From the NCBI GenBank assembly GCA_029721435.1, contig CM056576.1:64189876-64253875 (forward strand): 64,000 nucleotides of DNA, in the 5' to 3' direction. The position numbers were made by a program, and so were the translations under genes. The notes under the pieces were generated by a model. That model was not told where the DNA came from, ran no database searches, and worked only from the letters and a program-made list of their open reading frames with translations. Within the stretch, counting starts at the first letter, position 1; the number at the start of each line of letters is the position of its first letter. Source of the DNA: Gymnothorax reevesii (lineage: Eukaryota > Chordata > Actinopteri > Anguilliformes > Muraenidae). This document shows positions 22,963 to 33,512 of the stretch, in pieces.

Positions 22963-24589
22963 GTTAAAGTCCGTGGAAAGTCATAATAGATATGTCTCCT
23001 GAGTTTTTCTTAAAAGAGAAAAGTGTGTTATTAACCACCCAGCAAAAACTGAATGATCAAAAAATGATCAAAAAAGTTTCAAAAACCTGAAAGATGCAGG
23101 AGTTATCTCTGCTCTAAGATGCTGGGGGCCCTGAAACGACGCCACTCTCAATTGTCACCTGTCAATCAAATACCACCACGACGAAGTGAAAAATGGATGC
23201 TAATGCATGTAGCAGCTTCATTGGGGTCACGCAGCTCTACATGTTCGAACCACGAACCTGCTCAGTTTTTACTATTCGCCACTGCTCAATTTCTGAGGCG
23301 TCAACTAAATAGAAATGCTTTTGTCTTGTAGGTTATTTATCTATTTCACCTTGTCTTGGTTGGTGGCACACATTTAGCGGAAACCTCACATGCAGTTGTC
23401 AGAACCGATATGCCTGCTTTTTAACCTAGTCGCAGTTCTGTAAGGAAATCCGTTATGTTGCCAGCATTTAAGTTATCAAGCGATCTACAGTTAGTACCTA
23501 ACTCCGGGTACACTGATAAGAACTTAACACTGCTAAGTTAGCTAGCTAGCCAATTCGCTGCTGGGTGAAGTAAAGTGAATCATAATCATAATTTACAAGA
23601 CGGCTAAATTTAGAAGGGAAATTATGCCTGTATACAACGTATAGTGCATTGTAACCCGACCGTCGCACTTTGCCATCAATTAAAATAAGCTTGATCGGGA
23701 GGTTTTTTTTTTTAAATTAAACGTTGTCTAGTTGAATATATTGAGATTGACACTCATCGCTTCTCGGTCGTGTTGACAGCTGTCAATGTTGATGCGGCTG
23801 ACGCTTTCAGTGGGCGTTTAAAAGCGTCAAGGCAACATCTCGGAGTTTGACGCGACGCTTCGCAACGCGGCCAGTGGGCGTTGGGCTTAAATGTTGCCTC
23901 CCATATTGAACCAATACGGGATGCGATTTATTCCGTATTTTCGTAAATGTCCAATACACGTCTGTCACTGAATCTAACAATAATGAACAAAATAAAACAC
24001 AGGATACTAAGGCCAGCAAAATAGTCGTGGCGCTGATCTACGCAGCGCCTGTGTGTCTGCCTGGCTGCCTGCGTGTGTTTCTGTCTCGGTTCCCAAGAGA
24101 CAGACGCTGCACACTGGCGCTGCTCACAACACCCGCGCCTTTTAAAAATTCCTGATGCTGTCGTCCGTTGGAGACTTAAATAAACTGACAGAGCCACTAC
24201 CCTGCACACTGTGGCATCCAGGAAAGATGCACGAACGTGGAGGAGATATCACTAGTTAGTTAGCTAGCTAGCTATCGATGGTTCATACCTTTCGAGACTC
24301 GAGAACGAGCAGGAACAGTACAGAGGCTTATGCGCTGAAAGTATTTATACTGCTACAGCAGCAGGGGTGGGGTTATACAAATCACCGCCGCGTTACGTAA
24401 CGCGCGGTGATTTTCAGACCCGCCCAATAAATCCTTAACACCGAAACTTTGAAAACAGTTTGTGAAGCCTAGCACCAAAATTCAAATCGAAATTGTTGGA
24501 AGGCTTTTTACACCTTTTAGAGAAATGCATTTATGATCTAATTAATTTTAGAAGAAAATGGCTGAATTCTCTTTACACGGACTTTAAAC
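22963..24589. mobile_element. Non-autonomous TIR element, 1.6 kb
   Basis: The left end GTTAAAGTCCGTGGAAAG and the right end (reverse complement GTTTAAAGTCCGTGTAAAG) are terminal inverted repeats. About 1 kb of it (22963-23968) is repeated in reverse orientation at 48645-49757, where the same terminus GTTTAAAGTCCGTGTAAAG is present. It has no transposase. Internal features include two 'cagtgggcgtt' motifs (about 23809 and 23872) and a 31-bp near-perfect palindrome at 24381-24411. Confidence 0.65.
24381..24411. repeat. 31-bp near-perfect palindrome
   Basis: ATCACCGC-CGCGTTACGTAACGCG-CGGTGAT reads the same on both strands except for one extra base. It is centred on TTACGTAA and lies near the right end of the 1.6-kb TIR element. 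It could be a protein-binding site or a cruciform; no function is assigned. Confidence 0.7.
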
Positions 24590-24651
24590 AGGGCTCACAA
24601 GTTTTGAATGCAGGCTAGAGTGAGATTTTCCTCGCGGGGGCAGAGGGTGCA

Positions 24652-24955
24652 TCCCAAGCAGCAAACGAACGTGTCTAGCACGTTTTTTTCCGGCGTTATT
24701 TTGGTGTCTGACACGTTCAGAATTAGTTCAGAATAACGTTCGGATGTGGTTAATGTGTAGGTTCCCGATTACGTGTTGGAACACGTTCTGAAATGGTTAT
24801 TTTTGAGTGTCCAACACGTACTCCAAACGTTTTAAAAGGGTGTCAAACAACACGTTTGGAAAAACACGTCCATGAACGTACAAATAAGGTGAAAAAATAG
24901 TTTTTATTGCGTGTTCAACACGTATTTTTTGACACTGAAATAAAACCTGCAGCCT
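24652..24955. repeat. Left terminus with subterminal ACGTG-motif array
   Basis: After the 14-bp TIR, motifs recur about every 20-40 bp: ACGTGTCTAGCACGTT, GACACGTTC, AACGTTCGG, ACGTGTTGGAACACGTTC, CCAACACGTAC, AAACGTTTTA, AACAACACGTTTGG and TGTTCAACACGTA. Many are themselves inverted pairs. Such arrays are typical binding sites of accessory transposon proteins. Confidence 0.7.
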
Positions 24956-25195
24956 CATATGGGCCTAATTTTAGACCTGCATTTGGAATATGCTTTATCC
25001 TATAGCATTTATGAGGCTATTATTATTATTATTATTCTTATTTACAAACTTTGGATGCTTTATCCTATAGCATTCATCAGGCCAGTATTAGTCTATAGGC
25101 CCAGTGTTATTATTACTATTATAATAAAAATATGAACAGAAAAGTTAGGCAAAATAGTAAGCATGCACGTTTTATTCGATCACGCTATTTATTTT

Positions 25196-27891
25196 CTAAA
25201 ATAACAGCAAGCTACGTGGACTTTGCCCTGGACTGTGGTTTATGTCGGGGCCGTCGCTGTCGTCACTGACGAGGGCGCTCGGGTTAGCTTTTCCCACCTA
25301 GAAAGAAGAAGAGAAGAAGAGCAATCAGATGACAATGTAGGCCTAAAACTGTGGGGAACATACATCATCCACCATCATCCATCGAGTACGTGGTAAGTTT
25401 CCCTAAGTATTTTATTAACAACATTAAACAAAACAGTAGGACAATGCACTAAATTAGGAGGATGTGGTTTTTGGTGGCCTAGCCTATATCTAGTTGCACA
25501 TTACGGAAACTAGCATAATATTTGTAGCGAAGTGATTTTTTTCGTCTTCCTTGCTGAGAAATGCAAGACATAAACAACAGGGTAGACCAATCATTTGCTT
25601 TGATTTTAAGGACGGGACCGAATAGTATTTACAACTTTATAAGCGTTATAAGGCGATTATCAGCTGCAATGGGTGAAGCAAACAAGCAAGCTTGCGACAA
25701 GTGTAACTGTGCGTGTACACTGGGAGCGACCAGTTAGCCTGGTTGGCTTTAAAAGTCCCCGCGAAAACAACAACTGCCACCCTGTCCCAGGCATCCCAGA
25801 CACTCAAGCCAAAGGTATTACTCCCACATAAAGTCTCTGTTCACGCATAGTGTAGCTTATGAGATTTACTCACCTTGCCTGAACCACCCTTCTTGAAGGG
25901 CGCGTGTTTTAAAAACTCAGCCACCTCTCTCTCCACATCCACAATCCTGATTCCAGGATGGCAGGTGGTGCAGGCCTCTGGAAATTAAGTGCAGAGTAAG
26001 AGTTTGATCAGTATGGTACTATGCTAGTGTACATATTGTCAAAGATGTGTCTACTTGCTAATGACAAAACATTACTTACTTACTAACACCTGCATGAGTG
26101 GCAGGTCACTGAAGGACTTCTTCTTCCTCCCCCTCATGCTGTATAAGGACCACAGGGCTGTGGTCCCTAGACGGCTCATCATCCTTTTCACCGTCTTACC
26201 AAGTGTTGCCGCGCCGTCTAGGGCGAGGAAGGTTATCTGTAAAGGAAAAACAGTTCCTATATGAATTACCCATATGAAATGAATTTGGATTAGTTAGATG
26301 TGGACATTAAACTGTTTACTATAGGTACAGAGAAAAAAAAACACCAATTGTTCCCGGTACTGGTCCTCTCCTCTTCGGCGACTGCAGAGGGCTTGTAGTT
26401 GGTCCTCTGTTGAGCTTGCTTGTGGCAGAGGATCCATGGCACCTCGTGCCGGGACAGCTGTGCTTACCAACTTCCTCAAGTCCTGCTGGGCCTCCAGGAT
26501 CTGGTCCATTTTTGTTAGGACCCTGGTGGTGAATGCTTAAAAAAAAAAAAAAAAACATTACTGTGTATTTTATAGGTAATAACAGGGTAACAGAGAACAG
26601 TTACATGGTATGTAATGAGTGAGAACTGTCATATTAATTACATATTAATTAATGAGAAAGCGTTAACATGTTTTTCTACATTCACTTACAGGACATCATT
26701 ACAATCAGCTGGCTGATGTCGGTGGCTTGTGCTGCCATGGTGTGAACTGGGCCTGGATTACAACAGTGTAGAAGCAGGTAAGTGTAATATATTGTGTATA
26801 TTGTTAAGAAAGGAGAGATGGCATGAAAGATGTGAACTTTTAAACGTTATGATTCACTCATATAGTGGGGTGTCCTGGCAATCAGAAACAACTAAATAAT
26901 TCGATAGAACCAAATTGTTCTATACTGTGACACTTACCATCACCATGGTAATGCGGTGGTCTGGGTAGATCTGCAGCTCTGCCACTGGCCTTGGCTGCAT
27001 TTCCATCCTCAATTTCTGTTTCTGCAAAACAAAGTATCAAAAGTGCAGTCTTAGAATTAAGAAAACAAGTCTGAACTTTTTTTTTTTTTAAATATACATA
27101 CTGTCGTTGGACGGAAGCGAGCAGGCTGAACATGCTCTTGTGTCACACTTACCACCACCATGGTACTGTGGTGGTCTGGGCAGCTCTGCAGCTCTGCCAC
27201 TGTGTGGCTGCCACTGACTGGCCTCAGCTACATTTTCCTCCTCAATGTTTGTTGCTGCAAAACAAAGTGTGTATCAACAGAGCAGTCTTCGAATCTAAGA
27301 AAACAAGTCTGAACTTTTTTTTAATGTACTACATACTGTCGCTGTCTGAGTCACGGAAGCGAGCAGGCAGAACATGGGGCCTGCTGAGTTGCTCCTTGCT
27401 GCTGCTGTTAACATTCAGCTGGGTCTCTGCCCTCTTGGCCCAACGCAGGGCCTTCTCGTAGTCACCTTACATGCAACATTCAAGATGTATTATGTAAATA
27501 AGCATTGACCTACTGATGAGTAGTCAGTGCTGCATAAACTGTATACAGTAGACTTAAGATATAAAGACTTACTTGTGGTGCAGTTGTCCACCACTTTGAC
27601 AGAGAATCTCTGCCACTTCTCCTTGTCGGGATGGAATCCCTTCCTCGCTTTTTGTGAGGCCCCTGAACGGGGCCAGTAACATAGAAATCCACCCTGTTAA
27701 GGAAAACAACACATTCTTCAATTGTACTGTTGGGGTTAATAGTACAGATCCTAGCCTGGAATATCGTGTCTAGACCTTTAATATCGACTTTATTAACCTA
27801 CCTTTGTGGTTTTGACCACCCATGTCTTGGGCACCACAGCCACAGTAACTGGATTTTCTTTATAAAACTCCACAACATGGAACATGGTCAT
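25196..27891 (-). CDS. DUF4806-type protein, 10 coding exons, ~378 aa
   Basis: Exons (minus strand order) are 27891-27802, 27693-27573, 27465-27337, 27254-27153, 27021-26938, 26752-26690, 26535-26345, 26236-26084, 25975-25874 and 25297-25196. All have GT-AG borders and their phases agree, giving 1137 nt to a TAG at 25196-25198. The N-terminal 70 residues contain FHVVEF, VAVVPKTWVV and GGFLCYWPRSGA, a tryptophan-rich module. An acidic serine stretch (FRDSDSD) follows, then two similar exons with ELPRPPQYHGG and DLPRPPHYHGD. The C-terminal ~100 residues (LALDGAATLGKTVKRMMSRLGT, read as LALDGAATLG then KTVKRMMSRLG; LWSLYSMRGRKKK; 'APFKKGG') match my memory of the DUF4806 domain. The gene lies 187 bp downstream of the transposase stop on the same strand. 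No enzymatic motif is seen; a DNA- or protein-binding accessory role is inferred. Confidence 0.8.
26938..27365 (-). repeat. Tandem ~215-bp duplication creating a repeated exon
   Basis: The segment holding the 3' end of exon 3, the next intron and exon 4 is duplicated. Shared landmarks are CGGAAGCGAGCAGGC, AAACAAGTCTGAACTTTTT and CTGCAAAACAAAGT, plus the exon itself. The second exon copy is 84 nt instead of 102 and keeps phase 1-1, so both copies can be spliced in without a frameshift. Confidence 0.85.
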
Positions 27892-28077
27892 CTGTCAGCA
27901 TAGTAAGAAATAAGTCAAGTGCATTATGCTATATTAACTTCATATTTTACACTATTATATGGGTACATTTCACAATATGTTGTAAACATGCTTTTTTCTA
28001 ATATGATTTAAGCCCTCACATAAATGACTGTGCGTGTGATGGTCAACTATCCAGTCAGCCTTAGTCCTTTTTACTGG

Positions 28078-29979
28078 TCATATTTCATGAAGGATCCTCA
28101 TGAACACTGCAGAGTCCTCATTCTGAATCATGATTGCTTGTTTTTCTAATTGGGATATTGTAATCATTTGTGTATGTGTATCTATTCTTTTTGTGCAGAA
28201 CACTCCGATGGTCCTTGAGTCACATGGATTGACAAACAGAGCTTCAAGGCTGTTGTACACCCTGCACATCACCTCAACCTGGCTGATCTTCTCCAACACT
28301 TCTACGAATGCAGTCCCGACTTGAAATATGTTGTTTGGCCTTTTGAAAGATTGTTGGGTATGGCTGGGGCTTTCAAATTTTGGATTGCACTCCGACAGTC
28401 TTCTTACAATCTGTGGCAGAGGGCGGTTTCCAGAACGAACTATCTTTTTCAGTTTTTGATTGAAGTTCTCAAATGGGAAAGCAGAGCACTTGTCCAGGCC
28501 AGTGAATGCCTCTGCATCTTCAGCTAAGTGGAGCATGCTGTGAACATTGTACACAATGAATTCTGGGCCATAGATGGTTTTAGCGGTGTGTACAAAGTGA
28601 GACAGTAGGCCTTTTGCATACTGGTGGTGCTGTTTGACTAGGCTGGGACAAACAAGAATGGCCAGAGCAACAGAGAAGGTTAAGAAGTGCTCATACACAT
28701 CTTCTCTCAAAATCCCCTTCAGAACAATTTTCCCTGTGTACAGCATGAATTGCCTAAGTTCAGTTGCTTTCCAGCGATCCAGCTCATCCAGGCTCCTGGG
28801 TTTTCTCGCAAAAATGCCTGGCATTGCCTCCCTCAAACCTAACAAGTTGTTGTTTATTGCCATCACCTGACCCCTGCTAATGCGAGTTGGTCTGATGCCG
28901 CTTACCCAGGTCAGCAGCAGTTTTTTCATCACCCCAAGACAAGCCTGATGCATGTAGTCTACTGGGAATGACTTAACCATGTCAATGCCGAGGGTAAGAA
29001 AAGGTGAAATGTTTTGATGGTGCTCGGTTTGAGTTTGTGCCCTGAATGATTGATCAGTGCGTGTTTCTATTCCCTCTACCTCCTGGTAGGTTATTCTACC
29101 GAGCCAGACTCCCTTTTGTGTGCACCTGTCGCAACCATAATAGCCAGAGTATTGCTTTGTGCCTTTCACCATGGCTCTTGCAGGTGCATCACATATAATG
29201 CTCTGTAGATTCACAGCAATATTTCTGCCTTCATAAACAATGCCTTCTCTGAATAGATCACTGAGCTCATTTGTTGTGTCTGTTAGGAAGTCAAGGTCTG
29301 CTGGTTTTGAGGTTCCACATGTTAGTGCCACTGGGAATACTGATGGTGGGATTTGGTCTGTAGCTGCTAAGATGGACCAGAGGCATGTTTTTGAGCTTTT
29401 GAAAAGCGGCAGCCCATCTACATTTAAGGACAGCTTTAAAACACTAGTGTCAACTGGAAGAGGGTTTTTTTGCAATGTCTTCTTCAGCATGGTCTGTACT
29501 CCCAAGAACACATAATCCATATCAGACTTGGTTGTCAGCGGAACAATTTGTTGAGTGCCAAGGAGTGTTCTTGCAGTTGATGGTAACAGCTGAATGTTGT
29601 GCCTTTTTAAAATGGTGAGTAGTCCATCTACAGCTGAATGAGTGATGTTGTGGTCAACTGCCCAATTAGCCAGATCTTCTTTCAGTGTGCTGGGAGACAC
29701 GTTTTCAGTGTGTTGGGAGACATGGCCTCTGGGAGACGTGTGTTCAGTGAAAACTATGGGGTCAACTAAATCTATGGGGTCATCGTGGCTGTCCACGTCC
29801 ATGTCAATGGATGATTCATGCCATTCAGCCAAATCAGGGAGGCGGTGCCAGGTATTATTGGGTGTGGATTGGTGGCTGGAAATTGCTGGGGTTTGTTTTT
29901 GTATGCCTGATTGGGAGAGCTTTAGAGACTGTCGATCTGCCGCAATCCATTGTCTGTCATAGTTCTTTTTTCTATCCAT
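28078..29979 (-). CDS. TNP2/CACTA-like transposase, 633 aa
   Basis: A single uninterrupted frame runs from MDRKKNYDRQ (29979) to TAA-type termination at 28078. An in-frame ATG at 30123 exists, but the first 48 residues look untranslated. Recognisable blocks are NVDGLPLF (Asp at 29416-29418), ICDAPARAMVKGT (Asp at 29188-29190), the zinc-type pair YYGCDRCTQKG, FPVDYMHQACLGVMKK, HSMLHLAEDAEAF and SAFPFENFNQKLKKIVRS. The order D...D...CxxC...MH...FEN resembles CACTA/EnSpm TNP2 transposases, and animal homologues are found as 'uncharacterised' fish proteins. It would cut and paste the element by a DDE mechanism. The third catalytic residue is not certain. The open frame is long and undamaged, so it may be functional or recently active. 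Confidence 0.75.
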   Translation of the reverse strand: MDRKKNYDRQWIAADRQSLKLSQSGIQKQTPAISSHQSTPNNTWHRLPDLAEWHESSIDMDVDSHDDPIDLVDPIVFTEHTSPRGHVSQHTENVSPSTLKEDLANWAVDHNITHSAVDGLLTILKRHNIQLLPSTARTLLGTQQIVPLTTKSDMDYVFLGVQTMLKKTLQKNPLPVDTSVLKLSLNVDGLPLFKSSKTCLWSILAATDQIPPSVFPVALTCGTSKPADLDFLTDTTNELSDLFREGIVYEGRNIAVNLQSIICDAPARAMVKGTKQYSGYYGCDRCTQKGVWLGRITYQEVEGIETRTDQSFRAQTQTEHHQNISPFLTLGIDMVKSFPVDYMHQACLGVMKKLLLTWVSGIRPTRISRGQVMAINNNLLGLREAMPGIFARKPRSLDELDRWKATELRQFMLYTGKIVLKGILREDVYEHFLTFSVALAILVCPSLVKQHHQYAKGLLSHFVHTAKTIYGPEFIVYNVHSMLHLAEDAEAFTGLDKCSAFPFENFNQKLKKIVRSGNRPLPQIVRRLSECNPKFESPSHTQQSFKRPNNIFQVGTAFVEVLEKISQVEVMCRVYNSLEALFVNPCDSRTIGVFCTKRIDTHTQMITISQLEKQAIMIQNEDSAVFMRILHEI

Positions 29980-30334
29980 TGCTCTATGAAATACGTACAG
30001 AAGTTGGCCTACCTTTTGAAGGAATGGCAGGGTGGTGGTTTTCAAGTTCCAATGAGGTTGACATGAGTTGAACAGAGACAAAAAAAACCATTTGTCATTA
30101 CATTTAAAATAAATGCACCACACATCACATGTCCTGTTTACACTTTTCTTTTTTCTTCCTTTTTGTTATTGTATGTATTTATGTCTCTTAGTATAATAAC
30201 GTCTTATCTTGCTCATTTTTGTATTTGCTGTTTATCTGAATGTACCTTGGCTAAGTTCTAATAATAATTTAATTTAAAAAAAAAACGAGTGTGTAAGTTC
30301 CAGTCCTTGCTACTGGGGGTCAAGGCAAATGTGT

Positions 30335-30480
30335 GATTGGTTAGATCTTGTTATGACGTATAATCTGGCGCGCGGTTGATGTGTACTGGCAGAGGATTAC
30401 GTTGGCAGGAGTCAGTTAGGAGCCTGAATGCTCAGGCAACGCACAAAGCAGCTTCTAAGTCATTGAAACGGTAAGTTGTG
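30335..30480 (+). promoter_or_regulatory. Probable divergent promoter and first non-coding exon
   Basis: Between the minus-strand transposase and the plus-strand zinc-finger gene lie an inverted CCAAT box (GATTGG, 30335-30340), a CRE-like TGACGTA (30354-30360) and GGCGCGCGG (30367-30375). A probable 5' exon ends at 30470 with a strong donor, ACG|GTAAGT. The transcription start is inferred. Confidence 0.4.
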
Positions 30481-30819
30481 ATGATTGTCATTCATTTACG
30501 TGTAAATCTAACACTATTAGGCAAATATATCACAGTGGTACATTTTAATTGGGGATTTTTCGTCAAATTCAGATGGACCATCAACCAGAGGCGAACGAAG
30601 CATAGCGGCATCCTATTTAGCCTAACGGTAAAGTATGCTTATCATTTAGTTGTGTAAGCAATAACATGTAGACGCAATATGGAAACAAGCAACTAATGTA
30701 GACGAATTGGAAACTGTAAAGTAATATGGTTGTATTGTGTCATTTCTACGATGGTCGGTAGTTTAATGTCGAATCAACACCACGTGGCTGAGAAACTAGC
30801 CGAGAAGGGTATAGCTGCA

Positions 30820-30955
30820 GCCTCGGAGACCGCAGTTTCAGGACCGCACATTCAGGACCCCTGGTTTCTCCGAACAGCGCCACTCACCTAAGGAGGCTGC
30901 ATTACTTGTACAAAGAGACGATGAGGAGTATGACGACGAGCAACAAACTGAGAAG
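30820..30955 (+). other. Exon-like segment with GGTCCTGAAA-family repeat
   Basis: The segment is preceded by GCTGCAG and ends at GAGAA|GTGAGT, so it has splice-like borders. One frame is open across all 136 bp (contains PRRPQFQDRTFRTPG and RDDEEYDDEQQTEK). Its phase does not join cleanly to the zinc-finger exon at 31745. Its first 70 bp are an inverted copy of the GGTCCTGAAA repeat at 33352-33512. It may be an alternative 5' exon or repeat sequence with chance splice sites. Confidence 0.35.
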
Positions 30956-31744
30956 TGAGTACTGAGAAAGTTTTATTTGTTTGTAATTAAAAATTAAGTC
31001 CTTTGCATGAATTTAACTGGAAAATAAACATCGGCTTAACAAAGTATGTAATAAGTTTGCACAAGTTTAGCTCAGTGCAACATTAATACGTTTATGAGAG
31101 GTTGTTGCAACTTTGTTAGCATGTTTTAATATAACGTATTTAGCTAACGGTAACTATTTAATCTCGCCATATTGTCCTTTCGGCCAAGACTATTGTTTGA
31201 TACAACTATTTTATTTAGCTTTTGGACAACTGTCATTTCACAATCAACAGGTAGGATTACGTAAAACTATGCAGCTGGTTGTGGTCACTTATAATTAACC
31301 TCACCCGTAAAATTCTGACTGTATATCAACATTTGTGTTGTGAAACCAAGGCGTGATTTGGAAAGCCCAACTGTGTCCTAATTGTCAGTGACTAATCATA
31401 TTTCTATAATTAATTCTAGTCAACTTAAAAGGATGATAAAAACCTCTCTCTTCTCTTTCTTGCTAATGTCAAAAAATCCACCTGCATTGTAACTTATCTG
31501 CTTGTAAAGTACGTTTTTCTTCATTTTATGCTTTTTCAAATATCCCTCTTTTTTTTACAATACCATATTTAGCATTTATGTACAGGCTTTTTGAAGTTAG
31601 GGCTCTTAATCAACAATGTTTGTGCCATGAACTTTAATCTTAATCTTTAATCTTCTTTAATCTTACGAAATGCGATTTTCTAGATTTTCTATGAAATTAT
31701 CGGAAATTTTTTTGGACTAATTATGTGATCTCTTTCTTTTAAAG

Positions 31745-32787
31745 ATGCATATAACTATACCGGAAGGCAGAACATTGCCGGAAATCTCAAGATGCACTAC
31801 ATGCTGCAGACAATTTCATTGCCTATTCTGTCGCTCAACTGTGTTCCACCCAACAAAGTTAAGCAAAGTGAAAGCTCATTTGGAAAACCATTTTAACAGA
31901 GCTACTCTCCATGAAGGTAACATTTGAGAAAATTGTCACAGGAAATGCAAATTAAGTTACAAAGTGTCTGCATGAAATGGGTATTTGTTAGTGAACACTA
32001 ATATGAGCTAATTTCTTGCCTGATCATAGCCCATACCAGTAAGCCAACCGATCATTTTACAATTTTTTATTTTAAAAATAACTTCATGTAACATGTAGTT
32101 CATGCAAATCCAAGGATCGGCAGGGCTCTGATGAAGTGAGTTAAGATGGATGACTTAATTTTCCTAAGCTCTGAAGCAAGTAAATCTGGCATCAGTATTA
32201 CAATGAAAACAAACACTAACTCTGACTCTTCAAATGCTCATTTATTTGGTCAACCAGAAACTTCACAAACATACCTAAACTTTTATAAGATGTTGCCTCT
32301 AAATTCTAATTCAGCCCTTTGACATCATGTTCAAGTTCAACAACGATTTGAGTAGATATTCATCAGCATCAATATTTATCATACCCCTTTATTAAAAATG
32401 AGTCTGAGACACACTTTTGAATAATATACTAATATAATAATTAATGTTACAGGGTATACTGTTCACAGATGTGGGTTAAACTGCCGACCACAGTGGCATT
32501 ACCACTGCATCTACTGCCAGTCTACAGATTTACGTAAACAGGACTTCATTAATCATCTGTCTCTTTGCAATAAGAACACCTCGACCATAACTGCAACCAT
32601 CCCAGCTCCAGCAATCACCACCATTACCACTCCAGTGGCCACCAGCATCCCAGCTCCATCTACCACCACCAACTCCACTCCAACTGCGACAGTCATCTCA
32701 GCTACAGTAACCCCCACCATCCCAGCTCCTGCAACTACTAGCCTTCCCACTCTTGTGGCCTCCAGCATGTTTATGTTGTTTATATAA
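31745..32787 (+). CDS. Small double zinc-finger protein, 2 exons, 168 aa
   Basis: Exon 1 is 31745-31916, with ATG directly after a pyrimidine-rich acceptor and ending CATGAAG|GTAACA. Exon 2 is 32453-32787, with acceptor TTACAG|GGTATA. They join in frame to give 168 residues. Finger 1 has C17-x2-C20 and then FHCLFC...HLENH. Finger 2 has CGLNC and then YHCIYC...HLSLC. The two are similar in sequence and end at a threonine/proline/alanine-rich tail with repeats of TIPAP and 'TTPVA'. An AATAAA at 32817-32822, 30 bp after the stop, completes a compact gene. The product is probably nuclear and nucleic-acid binding. I do not recognise the family. It could be a third element-encoded protein or a captured host gene. 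Confidence 0.68.
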
Positions 32788-32816
32788 TTGTTTATATTTG
32801 TTCATTGTGTGGTTAA

Positions 32817-32822
32817 AATAAA
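32817..32822 (+). terminator. Polyadenylation signal of zinc-finger gene
   Basis: AATAAA lies 30 bp after the stop codon and is followed by a T/GT-rich stretch (TGTAGAGTCATTCTTGTTTC). Confidence 0.6.
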
Positions 32823-33351
32823 AATGTAGAGTCATTCTTGTTTCTTGCCTCTTTCTAACCTTTAGAATATCTAATTGAAATATAGATGGGTCAGTTCTGT
32901 TCATCTCACACAAAATCATAACAGAAGTCTGTCTTTTAAGGCACATTTCTACATGGAGGTCTGTATGTGCTTTCACTTTTTCCCTCAGTATCGTTAGCTA
33001 ATTCTGCTAATAATACATTTTTCAAGTCTTTGCAACTAAGGTCAATTTCATGGCAAAGTAGTGTTTGTATGGAATATGTATTTAAGTCTTTGGAAGAAAA
33101 TATTAATTGGGTGGATTCAACTTTTAAAATGGCGAATAATTAATCAAAATATTACTTGGCTGCAATCAACCTTTAAAATGATAAAGAACGATTTTTTTTA
33201 GGTAGAATCAACCTTTAAAAACATAAATAATGAATCAATGTATTTGGGTGTAATCCAACTTTACAAATATACATGATAAGTAAGAGTATTTGGTGGAATA
33301 AATTTTGAAACACACAAAAAAAAGTATTTAGTTGCGGCAATCATTTAAGTC

Positions 33352-33512
33352 AGTAGGAGGCGCTGTGGTAAAAAATCCAGGGTCCTGAAATTGCGGTCCT
33401 ACAACTGCTGTCCTGAAACCACCCTCTAACGGGAGGGGGCGCTGTGGCAAAAACACCTGGGTCCTAGAAGTGCGGTCCTGAGAGTGCGGTCCTGAAAGTG
33501 CAGCCTCCAGGC
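33352..33512. repeat. Two tandem ~78-bp units with GGTCCTGAAA motifs
   Basis: Each unit begins GGAGG(G)GGCGCTGTGG and contains CC(A/T)GGGTCCT and repeats of GCGGTCCTGA. The inverse of this sequence occurs at 30836-30890, so the pair forms long-distance inverted repeats around the zinc-finger gene. Confidence 0.65.

Noticed and set aside
29980..30123. N-terminal extension of the transposase from the upstream ATG
   Set aside because: These 48 codons look like 5' UTR or intron sequence with splice-like motifs (AAAAG|GTAGG, CATAG|AGC). MDRKKNYDRQ is the better start.
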